The translations under genes were made by a program, and so were the position numbers. This document shows positions 32,146 through 44,214 of a DNA stretch of 64,000 bases, piece after piece (positions within the stretch are counted from its first letter, which is position 1; every line of letters begins with the position of its first letter). Under the pieces are notes generated by a model. It was not told the DNA's origin. It saw only the letters and a program-made list of their open reading frames with translations, and did no database searches. The stretch is from Torreya grandis (taxonomy: Eukaryota; Streptophyta; Pinopsida; Cupressales; Taxaceae), in NCBI GenBank assembly GCA_037957365.1, contig JARHVA010000316.1, positions 3,488,501 to 3,552,500 of the forward strand, written 5' to 3'.

Positions 32146-33860
32146 AATGATGAGAATGGAGTGGGAGCCTATATTCTTCCAATTGGCTTTACCATTAGGC
32201 GAATCAGAAGAAATATAATGCCTTAATAGGATTTTACAGGCCTCATTACCTTCAATGGCTCGAACCACCCATTTGACACACAATGTTGCATTCTATTTGT
32301 ATAAGTTAATAATTCCCGTACCTCATTTATCTTGATAAAGGCAACAAATATCCCAGGCAACACGATTGAAGGCCCTCATCTTCTTGGAATTAGACCAAAG
32401 AAAGTCCTTGAGAATTTTAGCTAAATTATCATAAGATGCCTTAGAGGGAGCCCAATAGGAGGAATAATAAATATGAGTAGCAATGATTATTTTAGTGCAA
32501 ATTTATAATTTCCCTGCTAAGGATAATGACTTGGCAATCCAATATTCAACCTTCTTCTCCACTATATTGATGACATACTACCACAACTCAGTCAAATAAC
32601 TATCAAAGGCAAAAGGAATGCCAATAAATTTGAATTTCTCTCCTCGCGCAATCCATTTCCATTTAAATTTGAGAAGCCACTAAGGCATAGGCATCATGCT
32701 TTATCCAAAACACTACGTATTACTCCATTGAAAACTAGACCTATAGGCCAAACAAAAGATATCAAGACACTTCATAGCATCGAATGAGGATCGTTCTTGC
32801 TCTTCAAGTGTAAGGAAGGTGTCATCTGAAAAATGCTTGTTAATGAGATGGGATGAGTGGGAAGGTATAAAAATACCCGAAACTAGACCTTGTTCAGTTT
32901 GAGAGGAAATAAGATATCCTAAAGCTTTTGCATAGAGGACATACAATGCTAGAGCAAGAAGACAAGCTTGCTGAATGGAGCGTTGAAGGCATATGCTATT
33001 AGAATTGAAGCCATTAATGGTGAGGTAACCCAAGGCATTTGAAAATAATGTTTGTACTGCCAAAACAAAGTATTGGCCAAAACCAAGATCATTTAACATA
33101 ACTAAGATAAAAGGCCATTCAATTCTATCATAGGTTTTTTAAAAGTCTAGTTTGAGAAAGATGGTTCTCTAATGAGAAACTGTAGCCCATTCCATGCCTT
33201 CCTAGAAAACAATCAGATTATTAAGTAAATATCGCTCTCTAATAAATTCAGTTTTCTCTAGTCTAATTATTGTAAGAAGAATGAAATGGATCTGATTGGC
33301 AAGAGATTTTGCGAGGATTTTGTAAGAGACATTAAACAAAGTGATAGGTTACCAACTGGTAATGTGCTTCAGATCTCCCACTTTGGGAATAAACTTAATA
33401 TTATTTTGGTTGATTAGAGCTCTTAAAAAATGGATTTATAGGGTTTCTTTAAGACTTGAAGCAAGTCTAGCCCAACAAACTCCCATGTGGCTTTATATAA
33501 GTTACATGCAAAATCATCAAAGCAAGGGGATTTGTTCTTACTCATGCATTGAAGAGCCTCTGTGAGTTCTTGGAGGGTCTATGATGAGTGACAGAGTTGT
33601 CGGTCAGAACATATAATTTGTGAGGAACCACATTGAGGCATTCCTACAAAGCCTGAGATCTTTATTCCATTTCCTCTTGGGCTTAAAACACTAGCTTGTA
33701 GTGGTTCAAGAAGGTTGAGGAGATGTCAAGGAGGGGAGGTGAGCCTAGTTTGGGCTGACTTGATGGCCTTGATCTAGTCACGAGCATGCTTGGCCCTAAA
33801 TGATTTAGAAAAGTCTTTAAAAGCTTTGTCCCCTAACTTGAGCCAATGTAGTCGAACACA
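32141..33860 (-). pseudogene. LINE reverse transcriptase (right-hand part of ORF2)
   Basis: On the - strand the L1 RT blocks are easy to read. NVSYKILAKSLANQIHFILL with FIRERYLLNNLI lies near 33230-33340. IFLKLDF and then KTYDRIEWPFI, with the first catalytic aspartate, lie near 33110-33170. The QQACLLALALYVLYAKALGY block follows, and the catalytic box appears as HFSDDTF (32821-32835; normally FADD). Further left come the L1 thumb blocks, and the reading is cut at 32141 by the array. Several stops are present. Confidence 0.88.
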
Positions 33861-34299
33861 CAATTGCACCCCTCTGGCCATGTGGCTATCTGTCACCTTG
33901 ATGTGGTGTTTGAGCAAGACAATGAGATTCTACAGATGAGTATCAAAAAGATTAAGCTCAGTAAGGGAAGAAACCCTATGGAATTACTTGAGCATAACAT
34001 CCTCACAACGCTTCCTAACCCAAACAACTTGCTTCCCATAATGCCAGAGGAAGATGGCAGTGTGAAAAATGGCCTCGTTCCACCACTCAATCCAGTTGGT
34101 AGCATAAGAGGGGTGGGGAGTCAAGTTTCAAATTCAAGGTATTATATGGATGGTGCTAGCATGGCCTAAGAGAGAGGTATTGAGGATGAATTGATTAAGT
34201 GGCACCTTATACTACCTCGTGACCCATTCTACTCTGTAGGAGATATAAGGATGATTAGAGAGAACCTAATCTGAATGGATAGTGACAGATTGACCATCA

Positions 34300-35370
34300 A
34301 TGTTGGAGAAGGAAAAAATATTTTTTTCTAACAACATATAATGGTCTAGCCTTTTGAGCAAATGGTTATCCCCAACATGACAATTAGACCATGTAAACCA
34401 AGATGTGTTATTAAATGAGTGTCGTTAGAGGAGAGGGTTGACAAGACCCCATTTATTCTTAAAGTAATACCACGCTTCATGTTCTTTGATGCACCGTCTC
34501 ATAGGCAAGGCACCAAATTTATCCTTGGAATGCTCGATCATATTAAAATCCCCACAAACTAGCCATGTGGTAATGAAAGGTTATCAACCAAGGATCGCCA
34601 AAGCAAAGATATGTCAGGGTCATCATTGGGGGTGTAAATGTTAAGAACGCCTAATGAATGGCCATCAATATCCAAAATTAGCCAAATATCTTGGTGTGAT
34701 GGGTCCTCCCCCATGGTAATAACGATGGGGAAAACTTAGGCAAAATTAAAATGCTAGTGCCACCACATCCATCTTCATGTAGAGTGAAAAATTGGGTGGC
34801 ATCACGTCGAATACATCTCAAAGAGGTATGTAAAATAAATCATGAAATTTTAAATTCTTGTAGGCAAACAAGATCTAGAAAGCCTATCTGTGGACAAACA
34901 ACATGCACAAAGTATTTTTGGGAGGACTTTGTAAGATTTCAAACTTTCCAGGATAAAATATTCATTAGGATATCATCCATGTGGAACTCCCCCTCTTTGT
35001 CCTCAAAATATACTATTTCTTTTGTGTTGGTTTGGTCGAGAAACTCTCCCTGACATAATAGAGTGTAATTTAGCGCCATGTTCATCTCAAGGGGAGTCAC
35101 CACCACCACGGGGTGGGCTAGATGACTGCCTAGAGAATGAACTGCTAGTTGAGGATATCCCAATGTCAGGAAACATGGCATCTTGGGAACTATTATAAAT
35201 GAAACTCTGCAGGGCCTGGGGGCCTAGAACAACACGAGAAGGTAGGGTGGGTATCTCTTGATAAGGCTCATTTACTAGAGAAGAAGCTATTGGAGAGGAG
35301 GGTTTTAGCCCTGGTTGTAGTTTCTTAGAGGTAACCATAGTCCAACCATCCCCTTTGTCTGCCACCTTGG
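34300..35370 (-). pseudogene. LINE ORF2 start and endonuclease domain
   Basis: The - strand reads MADKGDGWTMVTSKKLQPGL at 35365, then a serine/proline-rich linker. The exonuclease-endonuclease-phosphatase fold follows in broken frames: SWKV and later LDLVCLQEFKIS near 34870 (usual 'DIVCLQETK'), and LGVLNIYTPNDDPDISLLWR near 34614-34650. This nuclease nicks target DNA to prime reverse transcription. Stops and frameshifts are frequent. Confidence 0.82.
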
Positions 35371-35389
35371 GATTCTCAATTTGTGGAGG

Positions 35390-36100
35390 GGCAGAGAAAG
35401 GCTTTGATCATCTCATAATTAGACAATCTTTGATACAATGGTCAAAAGCTTGATAAAGAAAGCAAGTGTTAGGCAAGTTGAACTATACAACTTCCTATAA
35501 CTAGTGGGCATCAACAACCTGGATATCAATGAACTACTTCAGGGCCTTGGATAAGTCCACCTCGATGCAAACCCATTTGTTGGGGTCAGAGGAGTACCAC
35601 TTTAGTGGTTCATGGCACACAATGTGTCTAATAGGTGCAATTATTTGTTCCATAAAGGACCATAGCTGCACCATTAGGCCGAGAAACTCAACTTAGACTA
35701 GAACCCTAAGGGAGGCTTGGTCTGTAGCCTTGAAATATCGACACTAGTTGGAAAGAATCAAAAGTGTGTTTCAAAAAAACCAACTACTTGATTTGGCAAG
35801 AAGGGCTTGAATTTCAGACGACTCTTTATAGGTAAACAAGAAAAACCCTTTGGTTACGTTTCTAACACCAACCACATGAATGTCCGTGGGCTCTCAATGG
35901 CGGTGAAACCAGGTCTGGAGAGACTCCTCCGAGGGGACTCGATTGACAAAATAAGCAACAAGCAAGTAATTTTCATACCATTTGCATGCATTTTCAATAG
36001 AATCACCACCAAAACATACCTCTTGCTAGGAGGGAATGGTAGAGGGAATACTAAAACTTTTGGGATAAACTTTCGTGCTCGTTTGTGTACCATTCCTCTT
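35390..36100 (-). pseudogene. LINE ORF1-like DUF4283 and zinc-knuckle region
   Basis: Broken - strand frames show the plant LINE 'DUF4283' order: NQVVGFFETHF near 35775, KWVCIEVDLSKAL at about 35541-35578, FIDIQV, and a knuckle-like block (TCFLYQAFDHCIKDC, about 35423-35468) in place of CxxCxxxGHxxxxC. This RNA-binding protein would coat LINE RNA. The knuckle has lost some ligands. Confidence 0.75.
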
Positions 36101-39100
36101 GTCTCCTACAATAACACTTGTAATCAAGAGTGGAGAAACCATTATATAAAACTTAGTTCAAATAACGGAGCACTGAACACAATTAATATCCAATAATCCT
36201 AAAAACTCATATACAAATGATATGAAAAACCAACCAAAAAAAAAAAAAAAATGCATCAAAAAAAAAAAAAAATTAACCATAAGAAATCCTAACAAAACTC
36301 GTTTCATCTTAATCACAAACATCAAACTTTTACAATACAAAGACATCTAATAGCAAACTTGACTATACTTTAAAAAAAAACATATAAAAAAAAAAGTATC
36401 GACAACTTAAAACTAAACTATTATGAACATAACAATAAATAATATAAAAAATATGCCAAACTTTATCGACTGTATTTAATCGACCCCGATCTAAAATATT
36501 GGCTTGGAAAATAAACTTAGAGATTATTCGATGCCATTGAATAGTAACGACATGGAATAGGATTGCATGGACTGCACACAATGCATACGGTGATGATACC
36601 AGGCTGTCGTGGCTGAAACGAATATACGATACAGATGCAAGGCACAAATATTTGATAGTCCAGAAGCAGTTTGACTAGAGGCATCAGATTCACGTTGGCA
36701 GAAATTTTGTGGGACTGTCAACGAAATTGATAATCAAATAGACTTTCTTTAACGCTGCAGTGCTATCAATCTGCAAGCACCTCTCAAGAGTACATAAGCC
36801 TGATATAGAATTAGCACTTGCAGGTAGATCTTTAGTTCCACCCGAGACGTATCATTCTTCTAGCAGATAAGCAACGTACAGACTTCTGGTAATATACATT
36901 TGGCCTAGTTTTTCCTTTCACTGGCACGATCTCAGAAGCTTCTACTCTATGTTGCTATTGTAGGATGCTTCTTGAAGTAATTAATATAAAAATTTAATAA
37001 ATTGAATAGATTACATTATTATATGATATGATCATCTAATTCATTAAATTAATAAAAAAGAAATAAAAATAAAAATAAAATATTATATTTATTATAAATG
37101 AATTTATGTAAAAAATATTTCTGAGAACCCATTCTATTTATGTTAGAAATCCAATCTAATATAAACATTTTTGGTGGTTAATATAGACATTTCTGGTGAT
37201 TTCATTTATATAAATGAATAATGGTGATTTTAGTAATGGCTAATAGTCTGTGACCATAGAAAATGAAAACTTGTTCTCTACCTTTCATCAATGCTATGTT
37301 TCTGTTAGTGCATTTGTTTCATAAGGATATCTTGGATTTGATTTATATGCATGATTGTAATGGACCTATGGAAGTAACAAATCAAATGGAGGTAAGTTAT
37401 TAAGATGAACGAGCAAACAAGATTTGTGAAACATGCATGTTTCTCAATGTTCAATACATTTTCAGGAAACAAGGTTTCCATTCTTGGTTTTGAATTCAAG
37501 CAGAATATCTTTGATACTCGAAAGACTGGTGCAACTCAAATATGCTTGGGGATGATTTCAGTATGATTTCAACAGATTGGACTACAGGAAGATCTTTGAT
37601 AATATGTAAAAACATGCATTAATTTTTAATGTGCGGAATGTAATACACATACATAAGCTTATGGAGATTGGTTCAATTATTTCCTCAATTGCTATACCTG
37701 TAGATCCATGGGTGAAAGAGATCCTTACAATAGCATAGAAAATTCAATCTGTTTCTCTCACAAGGTTGTAGTTATACTTCATATAAAGAAATCATGGCAA
37801 TGAATTTTAATTTTAAGATTGGGTGGAAGGTATTCTATATTATTTATTACTCGTAAGAGAACCAATTTCATTTCAAATGCCAAGGAAAAATTGCTAATTC
37901 CTTCAACACACATTTTCTAAAAGAAGCATTGAATATTACTTGTACGGATTCTATTTATAAAGCTTTTAGTATCTTAATCAAAATAAATAGAAACTTCGAA
38001 AAGAAGATACTAACCAAGATTTTACATTTATCTAGTTGGGAATGAGTTTTTGGTTGATGAGTTTCCAAGTATGGTGGAGTTTGAAACCATCATCCCTATT
38101 AAGATTTGAAAGTCACTCTCGATCTCCATCACTTTCCTATCTCTATTGTTTCTCTGGATCTGCTATCTTCTCACCATCCCTCCAAGACTAAGATCCTAAA
38201 ATCACCAATAAGCACATCATGATTGGTCTTGCACTCATGTTTTGTCAATGCAGATCTCTTAATATTACTATATAAATTTTGGGTATGTTCTTTGAACCTA
38301 GTTTAAAATGATTTCTCTGTTTCATTGATGTAGGGCATGCTACATGAGCACAATATTTTATAAAAACTTTTCTTAAGTTTGAGTTACTGAAAATATTTTG
38401 TACTTATGAGGCAATTTCTAATTGTCTTGACAAGTTTAAAGTAGTTTTTGATACCATTCCTTATAATAATTCTTGCTAATTTATCCACTTCGGTGATGTC
38501 TTCCTCTAAAATTATCTTTATAAAATATTCTTCTAATGATGTAGACGTAAATGAATGGGCCAAGTGAATCGCTGCCTTACTTCCCATAGAGTATTACAGA
38601 GACACAAGAATTTAAATAGAAACCAAAAGACTCTCTCTATTGATTTTCAACTGTGTTACATATATTACACACACACATGATCTCTCCCTTCCCCCTATGA
38701 CTATCAAGAAATATTCCTTAGTGCAATGATTGGGTTACATGAAAATATATCCACTGAACAGGGTTTTAGCTCAACCCTCTCTCACTTTATTTAAGTTTAT
38801 ATTAGTTTTCTCTCTCCCAACAAAATATTATTCTCTGGAGCTTAACCTTCTCTCCTCTTTTACTTGATCTTTCTATGTTTTGCCTTGGAAGATTTTAAGT
38901 GACTCTCCAACTCTCTTCTAAAACTCCCTGAAAATATTGGTGGCATGACATCGACATCTTGAAACTCTCTTCAAAATCCCTTTGCCTTGGAAAATGGTCC
39001 ACACATCATGTATTCTTGGTTTGGGCAATTACCTTGTTTTCTCAATGTAGAAAAAACTGTTAGTTGCTATAGACATATAATTCTGTAACGCCTGCCTACA

Positions 39101-39300
39101 TTAAGTTGTGATTTCATCATGTTCCCAATAAAAATTCAATTTGACCAATGGGAGATGACTAAACACATCCTTCTTTCACTTCCTTACATTATGGGACTCT
39201 TGATGATGCTCTCTGGCTTAATGTTGATCTTCTTCCATGTGCACAATGTTGTCAAAAGAGATAACAAGTTGCATAACATAAAAACAATTGCATATGTATG
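36101..39300. other. intergenic DNA, nothing assignable
   Basis: Two poly-A runs (36236-36252 and 36259-36274) lie next to the LINE 5' end. 36400-36960 is a less repetitive-looking stretch with short - strand ORFs that I cannot identify. 36960-37110 is AT-rich with AAATAAAAATAAAAATAAAA like the region near 19450. 38384-38587 (-) has a faint resemblance to a Copia RNase H motif (SKAAIHLAHS) but is too short to assign. Confidence 0.4.
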
Positions 39301-39309
39301 CACAAGAAC

Positions 39310-39650
39310 CTAGACCCATGTTTTTGGATGATGCAATATAGTTTTTGAACTTGGACGCTCTTGATTTAGACACCTAGGGTAAATGAAATAGTGCATGAGC
39401 ACCTGCTCATGAACCCTAAGTGATAGCTCAATGGTTTTTCCATGTTTTAAAACTTTAGATATGTCCATCCAAGTTGCATCTTCAACTAATCTATCTTTCC
39501 AATTCACCAAGTAAACCAAGTGTTCTTTGCCTCTTGTATTCATGCAAATCCGTATTTCCAATATGACCTCAACCTGTTCTTTTTCCTTCTAATGAAACTG
39601 ATTCTTCCAATCTACACTTGAAGAATCAAAACTCAATCTTTCACAATTAC
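39310..39650 (-). pseudogene. chromodomain relic of a Ty3/Gypsy chromovirus
   Basis: The - strand reads EVILEIRI then MNTRGKEHLVYLVNWKDRLV and EDATWMDISKVLKHG. This matches the chromodomain of plant chromoviruses (usual 'YLVKWKGLPEEDATWE'), which directs integration to heterochromatin. No integrase is recognisable next to it, so this is an isolated fragment. Confidence 0.78.
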
Positions 39651-40900
39651 CTTATCCCTTAAAATTATGACAAAAGAATGTGTTGAGGGGAGATTAGTAT
39701 AGTGTTAATAAGAAAATCAAATCATACAAACACACTAATTAACTTACACCTTTAACCTAGACACCCAAGGAGCTAGAGACCTACACAAATAACTAACAAA
39801 TGAAATCAAAACAAGCAAGTTTACCTTCCATGAGAACAAGTGTTGTGAGTTGGCCATGAGTTGAAGTGCTCGGTCATGTGATCAAAAATTCTTTGTCAAT
39901 GAAGCTCCATTGTTCCATCTCTCCTTGTCACAATGGTAATGTTGGTTGGCTTTGGATTGGTTTGGCTTATGAAATGAGAATGGAAACACTATACTACTCA
40001 GTCTTTTTGGAGGTATTTTAGCATAATAACATTGCACATAAAATGCTTAAAGATCAATGGATGTGGCTTTGTATTTATAGCCTCCAAAACTAACTCTAAC
40101 CCAAATGTAGTTAGGTTAGAGTTAATTGCAATTGATTTTGAACTAACCCTAATTGAGTTAAGGCTAACCCTAGTTGAGTTAAGGAGGGGACATTTAATTA
40201 ATATTTAGGATAGAGATCCTATTATGGCTCTCTATTTATGAATTTATTGCATTCAGGGAGATATTTCTAATTCCTTGACTTTGAGGATGATGATGTCATC
40301 ATGACCTCATTTTTATTGAATTGTCCTTTTAAAAAAAATTGTTTTCACTAATTGCACATGGAAAATTCACTCAAGCATTTAATTTGGTTTGATTAGTTGA
40401 TTCATTATGCTTAGCATTTTAGCACTTTAGGAATTGTTTAAGTGCCCTGCTTAATGGGTCCAAAGGCTAAATTATCACATTGCTATGTTGCAAGTTGACT
40501 AGAGATGAACCCATGAGAGGTTACTATTGCATATAGGATAATACCCCAAATAAGCATGTCTTAACATGATTCTAAGCACTAATGTCTGATGTGTGGATAA
40601 AATTGAGACATTCATGATTCCTAGGCTTAATTTATACTAATTGGAAGAAATCAATTTGAAGTCTGATTGGAAGCCAGTTGTGGCCATAATGGGGTGTCTA
40701 CAGGTTTTTCCTATTTGGGAAGGCATTTCAAGCTTATATGCATAGTAACATCTTCTAAAAGAATGAAAATTCATTAATGCCTACTACTCTAGAAGGTGAT
40801 GGATGAGCCTTGGATGTCCCCTCGAGGGAGCAAGTGGCAAATAAGGTTGGTGAATGTTCCTTCAAAAAAAAGGAAATGATGCAACCTACAGGTAAAGGGG
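39651..40900. other. intergenic DNA, nothing assignable
   Basis: AT-rich with no domain and no long ORF. A repeated phrase (CTAACCCTA..TTGAGTTAAGG, 40141-40185) is the only local repeat noticed. It may include LTR remains of the chromovirus or the Tat element but no ends could be fixed. Confidence 0.4.
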
Positions 40901-40910
40901 TGGAAAAGTC

Positions 40911-43900
40911 TGATTTACCCAAAGGTGATTATAATCAGTGGCACAATTTGATGCCCCAATAGAGCAAATAAAATGGATGATTTTCCCAAAGGTAGTTATA
41001 ATCATAGTCACCGCATTTGAATTCATGTTCAAATTCGTCAACGAAAAAATTCAAACAAAATTCAACACTAAAAAATTTGAGATAAAATTCATGATTAAAT
41101 TTGACTAATATAAATATACTTATTTTTAAAAATATAGCAACCCACCATTAAAAAAATGACATTTCATATAAATAAACATGTCAAAATACTATCAAGTTTC
41201 CACCAAGTATCTCATTAAAGTTATTAATATTTTGTTCAAAATGATTTGATGATAATCTGCTTTCCTAAATTCCACATTGACTCAAAATAAAAGCATACAA
41301 GGAAAATCAGACTCAAGTTTTTCATGTCATTTTCAAATAAAACAGAATCTATCCAAAATTTATCCTAAATTGATTGAAATAAACAAACTATGAAAAGTAT
41401 GTTGGATACTGAATACTGAATTTAATCAGGAATTTGATCAAATTTGAATGAATTTAATCACAAATTTAATCCTTAATTTCAATAAATTTCTAAAATTTCC
41501 TTGTCATTTAGTGAATTTCAATCTTCTATGATTAAATTTGGTGAATGCAATTATTATGGTTATAATCACGGACATAGTGAGGTGAAAAATAATGATTTAC
41601 CCAAAGGTAGTTATAATTATTAGCATAATAAAAAAATGCCCTAGGAGGGAAGATAGAGATAATGGTTTTCTCAAAGTTGGTTATAGTCATTAGCATTTAG
41701 GTAGATCGAAATACAATGATTTACCCAAAGGTAGTTATAATCATTGGCATTACAGTTTGGGACAATATGACAAATCAAAAAAGGGGGCTTACATACTGAA
41801 TCCATATTTACAGAGTAAGAGTAAGATGGTATAGAGTATATCCATGAATTTGGGCTAACTCCTAGTATGGAAATGCACATCCCAACTAACAAGGATTAAA
41901 ATTCATTTATGATTTAATTACTCTATATTTGGGTAATGTTTGGATATGTTGAGAATTTGTCAGGTGAACAAGGAGAAGTACTATGGCACCATTGCTTGTA
42001 AGATCAATCAAACTAATTTTTATTGTAACATGTGATGGTATGCACCATGATATAAAGCACCATGATGACCTAGCCATACCATGCATATGGATTGACTCTC
42101 GATCTAATAATCAATTGAAAATAATGCACCAATGATAAAATTCATGATGACAATGTTGATGTATGAATATGATTGGACTTAAGTATCATGCACAAAGAAT
42201 TACCCAATGAATGCATACATACTAATTAAAGGCACAATAATGAAATCAAATAAATAGGTAAAAAAATGAACAAATAAAACAAAATACCAATAAATAAATA
42301 GTGAAAAAAATAATCAAAACAACATCAAACAAAAATAAACAAATATTAACACAATGTTAGTGCAAACAAAAAAATTGTTTGCACACGTGAAATAGAGGTG
42401 TTACGCTTGGTGATAGGGTGACCCCTAATCTAGACAACAATGATGCATGTATAATAATGCAGGAAGAATTGGCACAAGGTTTCCCATAGGCTATAGGGAG
42501 ACGATGACACAAACAAGATGATAAAGATTACCCCTAGACAATAGGAGATAATGAAATAAAAAAATAAAATGGGAGGAAATAGAAGGAAAGGAAGGGGTAA
42601 CCAAGCTAACTCCAGATGCACAAGGCAAGTGACATTGCCTACATAGTTTCATGGATGTAAGATTCAACATGAAATTCAGGCCAAATGTAGTTATCTCAAG
42701 ATATCAGTTAGAAGAAAAATGGATGATAAGAAAACATGATTGACTTCTAGAGGAACATGGAAATGGTCTCACAAAATAGTGAGAGTCTGAGAGAAAAATA
42801 GAGGGATGACATTCATAATCATGAAAGTGTCAACACAAACAAAGCACAAAAGCACGAAAGCACACAAGTATGGTTTAGGCTAAAAACACACTCAAAGATA
42901 ATAGACAAACATTTACACATGAACTGGGATCATAATGGTTACTACATCTAAAGCTAAGAATGAGCTCACAAAATAATGAGAATGCAAAATGAAGGTACTC
43001 GTAAAATGATGAGAGTATTCAAATATAAAGGGCTCTCAAAATGGCAAGAGCGTAAGATGAATCCATGCAGTCATTAGTGTATCAAATTTGAATATGTAAT
43101 GTGCACAATATAAACTCATAAAATAGAGAGAGCATACAACTAAGGCCAATAAGGATGGAGAAACTAAATGACAAGTGGTTACTTGTGAAATAACTATGAG
43201 TCTTAGGATCTTTAAGGTAAAAAAGTGGTCAAAAAAGAAAGAAAGGTGTGGTTTAGTTAACCCAAGATACCCCATATATCCAAGTGTTGTGTACATAGTC
43301 TTTACAGACCTCAGGATGATGTAGTTATCCGATAAATGAGAGGAAAAAAACCAAGGTGGTCCAAAAATAAATTGAATAAATAAGATGGTCCAACCCAAAA
43401 AATTTGATAGCTTTATATCTCATGTGGAAATTCCAAGCCAATTTTCATGATTTTGTGATTTTTAGGTTTTCTAGATCTTTTACCAATATTTTTGGAAATT
43501 TCTAAGTATCTCAACTCGATTGAGAATTATGAGAGACTAAATGGTCCAAATCACAAAATGGTGAGAATGTGGCTAAAACAAACTCACAAAATGGTGAGAG
43601 TGTGGCATATGTTACTCATAAAATTGTGAGAGCATGGTAAAAGGGTGACTGAGCTAACCTCAATGTAAATCAAACACTACCTACATAGTTTTAGAATGAG
43701 ACCTCAAGTCACTATAGTTATACCTTATAGCGGATGAATTTGACTATGTAGCAACAAGTTTTTGAATTAGGAAAATGGCACAATATAGCATAAGAATGGC
43801 AAGGTGATGCGACAAGGCATGGTAGAGGTGTTTCTCCTAATTTTCCCATAGGTAGTTATAATTAGGAAATAACAATAGAGTTTAATGAGACTAATTTTCT

Positions 43901-43924
43901 TAAAGGTGGTTATAATTAGTAGCA
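40911..43924 (-). repeat. dispersed AAAGGTAGTTATAATC motif family in the Gypsy-E 3' region
   Basis: Near-copies of TTTACCC followed by AAAGGTAGTTATAATC and a TAGCA/TGGCA tail occur at about 40911-40944, 40979-41010, 41591-41628, 41661-41698, 41715-41752, 43837-43866 and 43890-43924. Spacing is irregular, so this is not a simple satellite. Confidence 0.75.
42768..43637 (-). repeat. palindromic CTCAC-AAAATG-GTGAG unit family, eight copies
   Basis: Eight near-copies occur at 42768-42785, 42965-42983, 42998-43015, 43033-43050, 43115-43132, 43550-43572, 43583-43605 and 43615-43637. The best form is CTCACAAAATGGTGAGAG followed by TGTGG. CTCAC and GTGAG can pair as a short stem with a 6-base loop. 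Some copies keep pairing through changed bases while others have lost it. The last three are spaced 32-33 bp apart, and the copies at 42965, 42998 and 43033 by 33-35 bp. Confidence 0.82.
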
Positions 43925-44214
43925 CTAAAATGAAATAGAATGTGATAATAATGAAGAATGTAATTGCCAAACTACTGTCATATTGGTTCAAGATACTGCC
44001 TCTAATTGAAATACTAAATCAACTACTATTTTTTTTATAAATCCCCTCATTGAAGGTGCCTAAAGAAACAATGGATTAGAACCAAGGTCGAAAAGGGTGG
44101 GCAAGGGAGGGTAAAAACAACTTTGGTTAATAGGTAAGGTATGGTAAGAATGGTGTACGATATGGTACAAGGAAGATGATATTACGACATGATGTAAATT
44201 AGTCTCATAGAAAA

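Larger units (their letters stand above)
23740..36200 (-). mobile_element. L1-type LINE, decayed and split by the Gypsy array
   Basis: Read on the - strand from about 36.1 kb leftward, the parts appear in L1 order: a DUF4283/zinc-knuckle ORF1, an apurinic-like endonuclease, reverse transcriptase, and the post-RT zf-RVT region. The Gypsy array (24618-32140) is inserted after RT; the LINE reading stops at 32141 and resumes at 24617. Stops and frameshifts occur throughout. The 5' and 3' borders are approximate. No poly-A tail or flanking duplication was fixed, and the 3' end may extend below 23740. Confidence 0.85.

Noticed and set aside
38384..38587. Copia RNase H fragment on the - strand
   Set aside because: Only a short SKAAIHLAHS-like match; the following residues do not fit the family.
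42768..43637. CRISPR-like array (repeats with similar spacing)
   Set aside because: Units are short, diverged and irregularly spaced, and the context is a plant Tat retrotransposon. No cas genes.
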